Assembly: GCA_001769535.1 (NCBI GenBank)
Contig: MEOH01000010.1
Span: forward strand, 254,414-318,413
Direction of reading: 5' to 3'
Length of the DNA: 64,000 bases
DNA from: Bacteroidetes bacterium GWF2_38_335
GTDB taxonomy: Bacteria > Bacteroidota > Bacteroidia > Bacteroidales > GWF2-38-335
Under the pieces are notes generated by a model that saw nothing but the letters and a program-made list of their open reading frames with translations, was not told where the DNA came from and ran no database searches. Made by a program: the position numbers and the translations under genes. This document shows, one piece after another, positions 34,315 to 43,355 of the stretch (positions are counted from its first letter, which is position 1; the number at the start of each line of letters is the position of its first letter).

Positions 34315-35889
34315 ATGAAATTAACAAGAATAATACCAGCACTGATTACTCTCATGGTGATTGTAATTATTCCTGCTTTTTCTCAATCTGTTCAATTTAC
34401 AAAGGAACAAAAACAAAAGCTGGCAGATGCAAACTCGCAGTTTAATTATGGAAATTACCATATAGCCCTGCCGGTTTATAGTGAATTATATGCGATTGAT
34501 TCAACCAACTCTGAGATCAATTACAACCTTGGTGTTTGTATTTATTATATAAAAAGGGAAAAATCCGAAGCCATTAAATATTTTGAAAAATCAAAGATGG
34601 ATTTCATTGATGCATTCTTTTATCTTGGAAATTTATATCACAATGAGCTTGATTTTTCTAAAGCAATGGAACATTATCTTCTATATAAAAATTCAAGCAA
34701 AGAAAAGAACTTTACCCTTGATGAGGTCAATTACCGGATTGAGGTTACCAATAATGCCGGTTCGTTAATGGAAGAGCCTAAAAATGTTTGGATTCAGAAC
34801 ATGGGCGAAACAGTAAATTCAAAATATGCCGAATATGCACCTGTTATCTCACAGGATGACCGGACGCTTTACTTTACTTCAAGAAGAGATGGCAGCACCG
34901 GTGGATTGCTTGACCCGTATAACGAATATTTCGAAGATATTTATTACACTAAAAAAGAAGATGGAACATGGTCGTTGCCGTTAAATATGGGTCCGCCCAT
35001 CAATACCCCCGGACATGATGCCACTGTTACCTTGTCGCCCGATGGATCGGAATTGTATTTATTCAGAACAGATCCTGAATTAACAGGGGGAGATATTTTT
35101 ATTTCCGACCGAAACGAAAATAACTGGTTGCTTCCCGAAAAAATAAATGCTGAAATTAATACAAAGCAGGGACTTGAGGCCAGCGCATGTTTGTCGCCGG
35201 ATGGCAATACCTGTTATTTCTCAAGTAACCGTGAAGGCGGATATGGCGGAAAAGATTTATATAAAGTAGTAAAACTACCAAACGGATTATGGAGCAAAGC
35301 CCAGAATCTTGGTCCGACCGTCAACACCCCATACGATGAAGATGCACCATATCTTGACAGTGATGGCGCGACCCTTTATTTCAGTTCAAAGGGACATAAA
35401 AATATGGGCGGATATGATTTGTTGATGTGTACTATGAATGAGAACGGGATTTGGAATCAGCCCGAAAATCTTGGCTATCCAATAAATACTGTAAACGATG
35501 AGATTTATTTTGTGATTTCAAATTCCAAGGACCTGGGATATTTTTCTTCAAACAGGAAAGGTGGACTCGGGTTATCTGATATTTATGCTGTGGATATGCC
35601 CGAAAACTGGACAAATTATATTATGGTTGTGGGAGAATTAATTACAGCCGATTCACTGACTATTTTGAATTGTACCATTACATTTATTGACAGTAAAACA
35701 AATAAGGTTCAGGGAATTTACCGGCCTAACAAAACATCGGGTAAGTTTGTAATCCTGGCAATGCCAAATAAAAAGTATAAAATGATTGTTGAGGCTTCGG
35801 GTTTCCATAACTATATTGGGGAAATAGAGGTGAACGAGACAAATTTCAATAAAATTTTAACATCAATAAAACTGGAGGAAAAGCAGTGA
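34315..35889 (+). CDS. TPR and PD40 beta-propeller protein of a PorP/SprF operon
   Basis: The 524-residue protein has a signal peptide (IIPALITLMVIVIIPAFS). A TPR-like region follows (about 28-140: QFNYGNYHIALPVYSELYAID), then at least five PD40/WD40-like blades (TLYFTSRRDG, LSPDGSELYLF, LSPDGNTCYFSSNREGGYGG, TLYFSSKGHKNMGGYDL, LGYFSSNRKGGLGLSDIY) and a C-terminal carboxypeptidase-regulatory-like segment. No OmpA domain is present, unlike PorE. It lies between the adhesin and PorP/SprF, so a role as periplasmic or surface scaffold for that secretion set is inferred. The next gene starts within its last codons (4-base overlap). Confidence 0.85.
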   Translation: MKLTRIIPALITLMVIVIIPAFSQSVQFTKEQKQKLADANSQFNYGNYHIALPVYSELYAIDSTNSEINYNLGVCIYYIKREKSEAIKYFEKSKMDFIDAFFYLGNLYHNELDFSKAMEHYLLYKNSSKEKNFTLDEVNYRIEVTNNAGSLMEEPKNVWIQNMGETVNSKYAEYAPVISQDDRTLYFTSRRDGSTGGLLDPYNEYFEDIYYTKKEDGTWSLPLNMGPPINTPGHDATVTLSPDGSELYLFRTDPELTGGDIFISDRNENNWLLPEKINAEINTKQGLEASACLSPDGNTCYFSSNREGGYGGKDLYKVVKLPNGLWSKAQNLGPTVNTPYDEDAPYLDSDGATLYFSSKGHKNMGGYDLLMCTMNENGIWNQPENLGYPINTVNDEIYFVISNSKDLGYFSSNRKGGLGLSDIYAVDMPENWTNYIMVVGELITADSLTILNCTITFIDSKTNKVQGIYRPNKTSGKFVILAMPNKKYKMIVEASGFHNYIGEIEVNETNFNKILTSIKLEEKQ

Positions 35890-36887
35890 GAAAAATTGTC
35901 CTGATATTGTTTTTAGTTTTATCAGGGCTTCTGACAAGGGCTCAGGATCCTCAGTTTTCTCAGTTTTATGCTGCACCGCTATATTTGAGTCCTTCGCTGG
36001 CCGGAGCAACAAGCGGCAGCAGGGTGATGATCAATTTCAGGGATCAATGGCCATCAATCCCGGGTGCATTTATTACCTACTCACTTGCCTATGATCAATA
36101 TTATCCGGCATTGAATAGCGGCTTTGGATTTCTTTTTACACGTGACCAGGCAGGCACTGGTCGTTTGGGAACCACAAATATGGGCTTTTTGTATTCGTAT
36201 AATATTCCGGTTACCAAAAAATGGCAGATAAGGCCGGGATTGCATTTTCTGAGGTCACAGCGAACAATTGATTATTCCCGGCTTACTTTTGGCGATCAGC
36301 TTGTAAATTCTGCTCTGGTAAATTCAAGGGAATACTACTATCTGGATGACCGCATTGCATATATGGATTTCAGTGCATCCATGATTGTATTCACTGAGCA
36401 GCATTGGATTGGATTTACTGCAGATCACATTATCGGACCAAACCAGTCGCTTTACAACGCCTATAGTGAAGTTCCCAAGAAATTCAGTATATACGGAGGA
36501 ACAAAAATTGTACTTCGGGAATCAAATGGCCGCTTCCTTGATGAAAGCATTACACCAGCTTTTATTTATAAATCGCAACTTAAGTACGACCAGTTTGATT
36601 TGGGAGCATACTGGACAAGGACTCCCATAGTCGTTGGATTCTGGTACCGCGGGATTCCCGGATTTAAAAAGTATAAAAAGGGTTACCAGAATAATGATGC
36701 ACTTGTGATACTTGCCGGATACAAAGTTGAAAATATGAGCATTGGCTACAGCTATGATTTTACCATTTCGCGTTTGGTGAACAACACCGGGGGTTCACAT
36801 GAATTGTCAATTATTTATATGTTTAACCAGGAACAAAAATCAAAGCGAAGCAGGAAAAAGGTAATTGTACCCTGCCCGAAATTTTAA
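35886..36887 (+). CDS. PorP/SprF family T9SS outer membrane protein
   Basis: This 333-residue protein begins at a GTG that overlaps the upstream stop by 4 bases. A signal peptide (IVLILFLVLSGLLTRAQ) leads into the family signature DPQFSQFYAAPLYLSPSLAGA. An outer-membrane barrel follows, ending in HELSIIYMF. PorP/SprF proteins help move and anchor type B T9SS cargo, as SprF does for SprB in Flavobacterium. The dedicated cargo is presumably the 1624-residue adhesin two genes upstream. A shared terminator separates it from dnaK. Confidence 0.92.
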   Translation: MRKIVLILFLVLSGLLTRAQDPQFSQFYAAPLYLSPSLAGATSGSRVMINFRDQWPSIPGAFITYSLAYDQYYPALNSGFGFLFTRDQAGTGRLGTTNMGFLYSYNIPVTKKWQIRPGLHFLRSQRTIDYSRLTFGDQLVNSALVNSREYYYLDDRIAYMDFSASMIVFTEQHWIGFTADHIIGPNQSLYNAYSEVPKKFSIYGGTKIVLRESNGRFLDESITPAFIYKSQLKYDQFDLGAYWTRTPIVVGFWYRGIPGFKKYKKGYQNNDALVILAGYKVENMSIGYSYDFTISRLVNNTGGSHELSIIYMFNQEQKSKRSRKKVIVPCPKF

Positions 36888-36927
36888 GGTTAGATTAGTA
36901 AATCCCAAACTTTATCAGATAAATGAA

Positions 36928-36956
36928 AAAAGGCAGTCCCGTCGGAACTGCCTTTT
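36928..36956. terminator. Bidirectional terminator between porP/sprF and dnaK
   Basis: AAAAGGCAGT (36928-36937) pairs with ACTGCCTTTT (36947-36956). The A-run and T-run on both sides let it work for both convergent genes. Confidence 0.88.
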
Positions 36957-36994
36957 CAAATAATTCTAAATATTAACTTAGTTTTTGCAAATCA

Positions 36995-38899
36995 TCATTT
37001 AACTTCTTCAAAATCAACATCAGTGACTTCATCTTTTCCGGATTTGCCACTTTCGGCATCTGGTCCCGGACCGGGTTGTTGCTGTTGTTGCTGTTGGTTG
37101 CCGGCGTTGTACATTTCCTGTGAAGCGGCCTGGAAAACGGTGTTGAGTTCGGCCATAGCAGCATCAATCGAACTGATATCCTGTGTTTTGTGAGCTTCTT
37201 TGAGTTTGTTCAAAGCATCTTCTATTGGTTTTTTCCTGTCGGCAGGAATCTTATCACCGAATTCTTTCAACTGCTTTTCGGTTTGGAAAATCACTGAATC
37301 TGCCTGATTCAGTTTATCAACCATTTCCCTTGCTTTTTTATCGGATTCAGCGTTTGCTTCAGCTTCTTTTTTCATCTTTTCGATTTCGGCATCGGTAAGT
37401 CCGCTGGATGCTTCAATCCTGATACTTTGCTCTTTTCCTGTTCCCTTGTCTTTTGCTGAAACTTTCAGGATTCCGTTTGCATCAATATCGAAGGTGACTT
37501 CAATTTGGGGAACACCGCGCGGGGCAGGTGGAAGTCCGTCGAGATGAAATCTTCCGATGGTTTTGTTACCAGCAGCCATGGGTCTTTCGCCCTGGAGCAC
37601 ATGAATTTCAACTGATGGCTGGTTATCAGAAGCTGTTGTGAATGTTTCAGTTTTTTTACTTGGAATGGTTGTGTTTGATTCAATAAGTTTGGTCATCACA
37701 CTACCCATTGTTTCAATGCCCAGTGAAAGAGGGGTTACATCAAGGAGCAAAACATCTTTTACTTCTCCGGTGAGAACACCACCCTGGATTGCAGCACCCA
37801 CGGCAACAACTTCATCCGGGTTAACACCTTTTGAAGGAGCTTTTCCGAAGAATTTTTCAACGATATTCTGGATTGCCGGAATTCTGGTTGAACCACCAAC
37901 AAGCAGTACCTGATCAATATCGGCAGCAGTCATTCCTGCATCTTTGAGTGCCTGTTTGCAAGGCCCGATTGTTGATTGAATCAGGGTGTCAGCAAGTTGT
38001 TCAAACTGAGCACGGGTGAGGTTTTTCACAATGTGTTTTGGAATTCCGTCAACCGGCATAATGTATGGGAGGTTGATTTCGGTGCTTGATGAACTTGAAA
38101 GCTCAATTTTTGCTTTTTCGGCAGCTTCTTTAAGACGTTGCATCGCCATGGGATCTTTGCGCAAGTCAATACCTTCGTCTTTTTTGAAACCTTCTGAAAG
38201 CCAGTCAATGATCACCTGGTCAAAGTCGTCACCACCAAGATGGGTGTCGCCGTTGGTTGATTTTACTTCAAAAACACCTTCGCCCAGTTCGAGTATAGAA
38301 ATATCAAAAGTACCTCCGCCAAGATCGTACACAGCAATTTTCATGTCCTGACCTTTTTTGTCAAGTCCATAAGCCAAAGCAGCTGCTGTAGGTTCATTGA
38401 TAATCCTCTTAACTTTTAGTCCGGCAATTTCACCGGCTTCCTTTGTCGCCTGTCTCTGAGAATCATCAAAGTACGCGGGAACAGTAATAACAGCTTCAGT
38501 CACTTCCTGTCCGAGGTAATCTTCGGCAGTCTTTTTCATTTTCTGAAGGATCATGGCCGAAATTTCCTGGGGGGAATATAATCTGTCACCAATTTTTACT
38601 CTTGGAGTACTGTTGTCACCTTTTACAACTTTATAAGGAACCCTTCCCACATCTTTTGACAGCTTGTCAAAATTTTCACCCATAAACCGTTTTATTGAGT
38701 AAATGGTATTTGTTGGGTTAGTAATAGCCTGACGTTTTGCCGGATCACCAATTTTTCTTTCACCATTATCTACAAATGCCACAACCGAAGGTGTTGTTCT
38801 TTTACCTTCACTGTTAGGGATTACAACAGGTTCGTTACCCTCCATAACAGCCACGCATGAGTTGGTTGTTCCGAGATCTATTCCAATTATTTTACCCAT
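36995..38899 (-). CDS. dnaK: Molecular chaperone DnaK (Hsp70)
   Basis: This 634-residue DnaK has the ATPase domain ([16 protein letters not shown] at the start; [29 protein letters not shown]), the substrate domain ([16 protein letters not shown]) and a helical lid. The tail is Gln/Gly/Pro-rich and ends in an acidic motif (DVDFEEVK). It folds client proteins with DnaJ and GrpE, which are encoded 11 kb away. A cluster of TGACA sites lies upstream. Confidence 0.98.
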   Translation of the reverse strand: MGKIIGIDLGTTNSCVAVMEGNEPVVIPNSEGKRTTPSVVAFVDNGERKIGDPAKRQAITNPTNTIYSIKRFMGENFDKLSKDVGRVPYKVVKGDNSTPRVKIGDRLYSPQEISAMILQKMKKTAEDYLGQEVTEAVITVPAYFDDSQRQATKEAGEIAGLKVKRIINEPTAAALAYGLDKKGQDMKIAVYDLGGGTFDISILELGEGVFEVKSTNGDTHLGGDDFDQVIIDWLSEGFKKDEGIDLRKDPMAMQRLKEAAEKAKIELSSSSSTEINLPYIMPVDGIPKHIVKNLTRAQFEQLADTLIQSTIGPCKQALKDAGMTAADIDQVLLVGGSTRIPAIQNIVEKFFGKAPSKGVNPDEVVAVGAAIQGGVLTGEVKDVLLLDVTPLSLGIETMGSVMTKLIESNTTIPSKKTETFTTASDNQPSVEIHVLQGERPMAAGNKTIGRFHLDGLPPAPRGVPQIEVTFDIDANGILKVSAKDKGTGKEQSIRIEASSGLTDAEIEKMKKEAEANAESDKKAREMVDKLNQADSVIFQTEKQLKEFGDKIPADRKKPIEDALNKLKEAHKTQDISSIDAAMAELNTVFQAASQEMYNAGNQQQQQQQPGPGPDAESGKSGKDEVTDVDFEEVK

Positions 38900-38966
38900 T
38901 ATTATAAGTTTTTATGTTTGTTTAATATTTTTTTCCGTGTAAACTTATTTTCAATCTTTATGCCAT

Positions 38967-39076
38967 TGACAAAAACTGACATTTTTGGGGAAAAACTGAC
39001 ATTTTTTATGACAAAAAGGCATAAACATGTTGAAATATGGACATTTGAAAAGATTAAAGTCTGACAGAATTTGTCA
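38967..39076. promoter_or_regulatory. Cluster of six TGACA/TGTCA sites upstream of dnaK
   Basis: TGACA occurs at 38967, 38977, 38997, 39009 and 39062, and TGTCA at 39072. The first three are 10 and 20 bp apart, one and two helix turns, and two of them lie in the direct repeat AAAAACTGACATTTTT (38971-38986 and 38991-39006). The last pair forms CTGACA/TGTCAG (39061-39077). This looks like an operator array, perhaps for heat-shock control. Confidence 0.45.
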
Positions 39077-39225
39077 GCATTGATTAAATTGCTGAAAGTG
39101 ATAATTCTTTTAAAAACAACTAAATTCTAAAAGAAAAAAACCAATAATATACTCGTAGTTATTCATGACAATATTGGTGACTTTATCAGCAGGGTAGTTA
39201 AAATAGGGATTCAGTTCTTGAAAAA

Positions 39226-40272
39226 TCAGTCAAGCGATGGATTATTGCCCCAAAATACAGTGGTTTCAGCCTCTGACATGAAATTCAGTCCGCCTGTTAT
39301 TACTCCGGCATGAAGTGAATCTATTGTTCCGGTGAAAGTTTCAAGTCCAACAAGAGAATGATTAAATCTGCAGGAGAAAACCCCAATACCATTATTTATA
39401 TTTGTGAATGCAGGTTTTTCCTGCACAATGCCATTTGAAGGCCGGTTTACTTCAATAAATGTATTTAAATCTTCACCACCTAATACAAATTCGAAGGTAA
39501 ATGTTTTCCTTTTTATCACTCTTTTTATTGAAGGATCATTGTAACCTTCTTCCGCTGAAATAGTTGCAAAAACAAAATTGAAAAAGGACTGTCCGTTAAT
39601 CACTTGTTGCATATCTTCATCGCCTGCAGCAGTTTTGGATTGTTCCGAAGGCTGAACCCATTTGATGGTTTTAAGGACAGGTGTGCCGCCATCTTTTATC
39701 TCATAATATTTAAAATATATGGCAATTTCATAAAGTCTTGCATTTTTTGAAGATTTCCATTTTGTAATAAAGGGAGTTTCATATTTTGCAAAATTAACCC
39801 TTTTCCCAGGCTGAGGGTTTAATACAGTTAGACTTGAAATCATATTTGTTTCGGCTGTTATTTCTTCCTTTCCGGGAATATTTATCCGAAGTACATAGTT
39901 TCCGTCAGAACTTATCATGCCGGAATACTTATATATAATATTGTTTTCGGTTGAGAAAATACCATCTTCTTTTACAATGTCAGTGGTTTTTACAAATTGG
40001 TATGAGCCTTCGAGCATTCCGTCTTTATAAAACTCAAGAACAACTGTTGCTTCTTCATAATTGACAGAATCGCTGTATTTTGCCATTTCATAGGCATCCA
40101 TCTCGCCAAGAAAAACTTTGTTCACCTTGACATAATGGACAGAATCTTTGGGATTCAGTAAGCAATAAACCACTGAAATGTCTTCCCATTCAGCGTTTAC
40201 ATCAAAATCGGTCCTGCATGAATTTATTAATATTACGGGGAGGGAGATCAGCAGAAACAGAATTTTCTTCAT
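39226..40272 (-). CDS. Putative lipoprotein, DUF4249-like
   Basis: This 348-residue protein has a lipoprotein signal ending at Cys19 (VILINSC). It then shows beta-rich sequence (VVYCLLNPKDSVHYVKVNKV, later GNYVLRINIP) that recalls the DUF4249 outer-membrane lipoproteins of Bacteroidota. The match is by general pattern, so the family is uncertain. It stands alone between the dnaK regulatory region and panB, which is divergent. Confidence 0.65.
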   Translation of the reverse strand: MKKILFLLISLPVILINSCRTDFDVNAEWEDISVVYCLLNPKDSVHYVKVNKVFLGEMDAYEMAKYSDSVNYEEATVVLEFYKDGMLEGSYQFVKTTDIVKEDGIFSTENNIIYKYSGMISSDGNYVLRINIPGKEEITAETNMISSLTVLNPQPGKRVNFAKYETPFITKWKSSKNARLYEIAIYFKYYEIKDGGTPVLKTIKWVQPSEQSKTAAGDEDMQQVINGQSFFNFVFATISAEEGYNDPSIKRVIKRKTFTFEFVLGGEDLNTFIEVNRPSNGIVQEKPAFTNINNGIGVFSCRFNHSLVGLETFTGTIDSLHAGVITGGLNFMSEAETTVFWGNNPSLD

Positions 40273-40323
40273 TCTTTTTGTAATTAATAAATAAAATTAA
40301 TAAACTTTGCACGGTTAATGTTG

Positions 40324-40331
40324 CAAAAATA
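40324..40331 (-). promoter_or_regulatory. Candidate -7 element for the lipoprotein gene
   Basis: On the minus strand TATTTTTG fits TAnnTTTG and lies 51 bp upstream of the lipoprotein start. Confidence 0.3.
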
Positions 40332-40366
40332 AGCATTAAAACGGAAAAATAAAACATTTTAGTATA

Positions 40367-41182
40367 ATGTCCATACACCAGAATATAAAAAGGATTACCA
40401 CTCACGTGCTGCATGAGATGAAGCTTCGCGGGGAAAAGATCAGCATGCTTACTGCCTATGATTATTCAATGGCTCGGATTATTGATGGAGCCGGAGTTGA
40501 TGTTATCCTTGTTGGGGACTCTGCATCAAATGTGATGGCAGGTAATCAGAGTACCCTTCCCATTACCCTTGATGAAATGATTTACCATGCCCGTGGTGTG
40601 GTTCGTGGATGTAACAGGGCTCTGGTTGTGGTTGATATGCCTTTTGGAACTTATCAGGGCAATTCGAAAGAGGCTTTGGCTTCATCCATAAGAATCATGA
40701 AAGAAACCGGTGCACATGCTGTGAAACTTGAAGGCGGACAGGAAATTTCAGAATCGGTTATCAGGATTTTATCGGCGGGTATTCCGGTTATGGGACATCT
40801 TGGTCTTACTCCGCAATCAATTCATAAATTCGGAACATACGTTGTTAGAGCTAAAAGTGAGGAAGAAGCTGCCAAACTGGTTGATGATGCTCATATTCTT
40901 GAAGATGCAGGATGTTTTGCTCTCATTCTTGAGAAAATTCCGGCCAAACTGGCATGTCAGGTTACTAAAGCAATAAAAATACCGGTCATCGGAATAGGAG
41001 CAGGACCCAATGTAGACGGTCAGGTACTGGTTTTGCATGATATGCTTGGTATAACACAGGAATTTTCACCACGTTTTTTAAGAAGATACCATAATCTGGA
41101 TGCTGAAATAACCGGTGCAGTTAAAAATTATATCACTGATGTGAAAAGCCTTGATTTCCCAAATCAGAAAGAACAGTATTAA
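40367..41182 (+). CDS. panB: 3-methyl-2-oxobutanoate hydroxymethyltransferase
   Basis: PanB makes ketopantoate from 2-oxoisovalerate and methylene-tetrahydrofolate in pantothenate and CoA synthesis. The 271-residue TIM barrel shows the signatures [25 protein letters not shown] (Mg2+ and substrate Asp), KLEGG and the catalytic-Glu region [11 protein letters not shown], followed by [15 protein letters not shown]. The stop codon shares one base with the start of the next gene, a pairing with an RluA-type enzyme that I recall in other Bacteroidota. Confidence 0.96.
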   Translation: MSIHQNIKRITTHVLHEMKLRGEKISMLTAYDYSMARIIDGAGVDVILVGDSASNVMAGNQSTLPITLDEMIYHARGVVRGCNRALVVVDMPFGTYQGNSKEALASSIRIMKETGAHAVKLEGGQEISESVIRILSAGIPVMGHLGLTPQSIHKFGTYVVRAKSEEEAAKLVDDAHILEDAGCFALILEKIPAKLACQVTKAIKIPVIGIGAGPNVDGQVLVLHDMLGITQEFSPRFLRRYHNLDAEITGAVKNYITDVKSLDFPNQKEQY

Positions 41183-41868
41183 TGGAAGAATCCCGGATAC
41201 TTTACGAAGACAACCATTTAATTGCTGTCAATAAAAAAATTGGCGAGCTTGTTCAGGGCGATGATACCGGCGATGATCCCATGACGGTTTTTCTGAAGGA
41301 ATACATCAAAATCAAATACAATAAACCGGGTAACGTTTTTCTGGGCGTGGCGCACAGAATTGACAGACCGGTAAGCGGAGTGGTGGTTTTTGCCCGCACA
41401 TCAAAGGCACTCACGCGGCTCAATGCCATGTTTCAGGAAAAAACATCGCAAAAAACCTATCTTGCCATTGTAAAAAACAAACCGCCAAAGGACACCGACC
41501 ACCTTTTTCACTGGATGGTACGCAACCAAAAGCAAAACAAGTCATATTGTCATGAAAAGCAGGTTCCCGATTCAAAGAAAGCCGAACTCATCTATACAAT
41601 AAAAGCATCTTCAGACAATTATCACCTGCTCGAAATAAAACTTATTACCGGTCGCCACCACCAGATTCGCTCGCAGCTGAGCAAAATCGGCTGTCCCATC
41701 AAAGGCGATCTCAAATACGGATTCGACCGGTCCAATCCCGACGGCGGCATAGATCTTCACGCATACTCCATCGAATTCGAACATCCGGTGAAAAAAGAAC
41801 CGTTGAAGATTGTAGCGCCTTTGCCTGAGGGAGCGCTTTGGAGGTTTTTTGAGGGGAAGGTTATTTAG
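41182..41868 (+). CDS. RluA family pseudouridine synthase (no S4 domain)
   Basis: The 228-residue enzyme converts uridine to pseudouridine in rRNA or tRNA. The catalytic Asp61 lies in the family motif HRIDRPVSGVVVFA, and the later GRHHQIRSQLSKIGCPIKGD motif is present. It has only the catalytic domain, without the S4 RNA-binding domain of RluC/RluD, so its target site cannot be told. It is translationally coupled to panB by a 1-base overlap. Confidence 0.92.
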   Translation: MEESRILYEDNHLIAVNKKIGELVQGDDTGDDPMTVFLKEYIKIKYNKPGNVFLGVAHRIDRPVSGVVVFARTSKALTRLNAMFQEKTSQKTYLAIVKNKPPKDTDHLFHWMVRNQKQNKSYCHEKQVPDSKKAELIYTIKASSDNYHLLEIKLITGRHHQIRSQLSKIGCPIKGDLKYGFDRSNPDGGIDLHAYSIEFEHPVKKEPLKIVAPLPEGALWRFFEGKVI

Positions 41869-41967
41869 TATAATCCAGTGTTATTTTCCATTTTATAATA
41901 AATTAAAAATCCATCTTATATTTAGGCAATGTAATAATGGCTTGATCATAAAATGATGTTTATTTAA

Positions 41968-42038
41968 GAACATGGAACACCGATTTACGATTTGAGAAGT
42001 TTATAAGTTCATAAATCAAAAATCAGTGTTCCTTGTTC
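41968..42038. repeat. Imperfect 26-bp inverted repeat
   Basis: The arms 41968-41993 and 42013-42038 match at 22 of 26 positions (core GGAACAC...GATTT against AAATC...GTGTTCC) around a 19-base loop. Such GGAACAC-type hairpins are, from memory, common intergenic repeats in Bacteroidota. Confidence 0.65.
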
Positions 42039-42100
42039 GATATTCTCTTTTTTCAAAGGGTTGATTATTAAAGCCACCGTCTGAGTGGATGATAGTTAAA

Positions 42101-42139
42101 TTATCGTAACAGCGGTTACGGTAACCATGGTTACGATAA
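42101..42139. repeat. Nested palindrome around GGTTACGGTAACC
   Basis: An outer perfect inverted repeat TTATCGTAAC/GTTACGATAA (42101-42110 and 42130-42139) encloses GGTTAC-G-GTAACC (42114-42126). GTTACNGTAAC-like half-sites occur twice, so it could be a binding site as well as a repeat. Confidence 0.6.
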
Positions 42140-42232
42140 TTCATAACTTATTGAATTTCAAATTAATTTATTGCGGGGTATTTTTTGTGCTTGACAAAAA
42201 AATTAAAAAAATTATAAGCTGAATGTAACTTA

Positions 42233-42380
42233 AAAGGAGATTTCTCCCGGTGGTCGAAATGACAAGTCATAGTGTGAACTCGCGAAGGGAAAAGGGCCTG
42301 GCGGCGCGCCGCCAGGCCCTTTTCCCTTCACAACCACAAACTAAGGATTGTCATCTCGAACGCAGTGAGGGATCTCCTTT
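42233..42380. repeat. Composite inverted repeat around a perfect 46-bp palindrome
   Basis: The centre (42284-42329) is a perfect 46-bp palindrome (half-site GAAGGGAAAAGGGCCTGGCG plus GCG). Outside it 42235-42265 and 42348-42378 form a second inverted repeat with 24 of 31 positions matching (ends AGGAGAT and ATGACAA). The whole can fold into one long hairpin of about 145 bases. The outer arm (GTGAGGGATCTCC) resembles the GAGGGATCTC motif of the dispersed repeat at 10126. It lies between convergent genes and has no T-run. Confidence 0.8.
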
Positions 42381-42395
42381 ATTTTTCTAACCTAT

Positions 42396-42836
42396 TCAAA
42401 ACTCAAAATAAACAAACTCCACCCGGTTGCGGTCGGCTTTTATTTCTTCGTCGGTTCGCAGGTCGGGGCACCTTTTGCTGAGGAGGCGGGTTCTGAAATC
42501 TGATTTGTTTATGTTGTCGGGGAGTTTTTGATAATCCACTCCGTATTCACCGCTTTCAAGCCGCATGTTTTCCTTGTCATGAAAAATAACTTTGGCTTTT
42601 ATTTCAACAGGTTTTTCTCCGTAGTTGTCCAAATAAAACAGACTGTCGTTACGGATTTCATACTTAAATGAGTAAGTATTTCCGCTTTCGGTTGCCATGA
42701 CAAGGGAATCATCTGAAAAATACAATTCGTAATAGCTTCCATCCCGGGAGCAGGTGCACCAGTTGCCGGTGATAGTTTCTTTGTTTCCGCATCCTGCAAG
42801 GTAAATCAGCAATAAAAGAAAAGGGAACTTTTTCAT
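42396..42836 (-). CDS. Small lipoprotein of unknown function
   Basis: This 146-residue protein has a clear lipobox (LIYLAGC, Cys16). A beta-rich region follows that could be a lipocalin-like or META-type fold (ITGNWCTCSRDGSYYELYFSD, then YSFKYEIRNDSLFYLD). No match is certain. It follows the fRMsr gene in the same direction with a 57-base gap and may be the last gene of that operon. Confidence 0.7.
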   Translation of the reverse strand: MKKFPFLLLLIYLAGCGNKETITGNWCTCSRDGSYYELYFSDDSLVMATESGNTYSFKYEIRNDSLFYLDNYGEKPVEIKAKVIFHDKENMRLESGEYGVDYQKLPDNINKSDFRTRLLSKRCPDLRTDEEIKADRNRVEFVYFEF

Positions 42837-42893
42837 TAAACGGTTTTGATAACTGTTGATGATTCAGTTTTTTAAAAATATCTTTTGACAAAA

Positions 42894-43355
42894 TCAACCA
42901 AACACCAACCCCAAAATCCTCTCCAACCCAACCCCATCAACCTCATCAAACGAATTCTTTTTATCCGAGTCCACATCCAAAACACCAATGATGTTACCTG
43001 ATTTGTCAAAGAGGGGAACAACAATTTCAGATTCTGACCGTGAATCGCAGGCAATATGTCCGGGAAATTCATGCACATCGGCAACCACAATGGTTTTCTT
43101 TTGGTTGATGCCGGCCCAGCAAACTCCGGTGTTTTTCTTCAGCACCAGACAGGCCACGCTGCCCTGATACGGACCCACGGTGAGCTCGCCGCTTCGGAGA
43201 ATGTAAAACCCGGTCCAGAAGAAATAGCTGAATTTGTTATGAAGTACGGCACAGATGGTAGCCATGCGCGCTGTGGGATCGTCGGTTTTGGCCATGAGCT
43301 CTTTGATTTGCTCATAAACCCTGTCGTACCGTCCGGATTTTTGTTTGGGTGTCAT
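42894..43355 (-). CDS. msrC: Free methionine-(R)-sulfoxide reductase (GAF domain)
   Basis: The 153-residue GAF-fold enzyme reduces free methionine-R-sulfoxide. The family motifs are complete: WTGFYILRSGELTVGPYQG, Cys69 (VACLVL), Cys79 (TGVCWAG), VVADVHEFPGHIACDSRSES with Cys103, and EIVVPLFD. The three Cys correspond to those used in catalysis in E. coli fRMsr. Its start overlaps the end of the M50 protease gene by 4 bases. Confidence 0.92.
   Translation of the reverse strand: MTPKQKSGRYDRVYEQIKELMAKTDDPTARMATICAVLHNKFSYFFWTGFYILRSGELTVGPYQGSVACLVLKKNTGVCWAGINQKKTIVVADVHEFPGHIACDSRSESEIVVPLFDKSGNIIGVLDVDSDKKNSFDEVDGVGLERILGLVFG

Noticed and set aside
38967-39076. CRISPR array from the TGACA repeats
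   Set aside because: The repeats are only five bases with irregular spacing, and no cas genes are present.
42284-42329. Transcription terminator call for the 46-bp palindrome
   Set aside because: It lacks a T-run after the stem in either direction and is longer than usual terminators.
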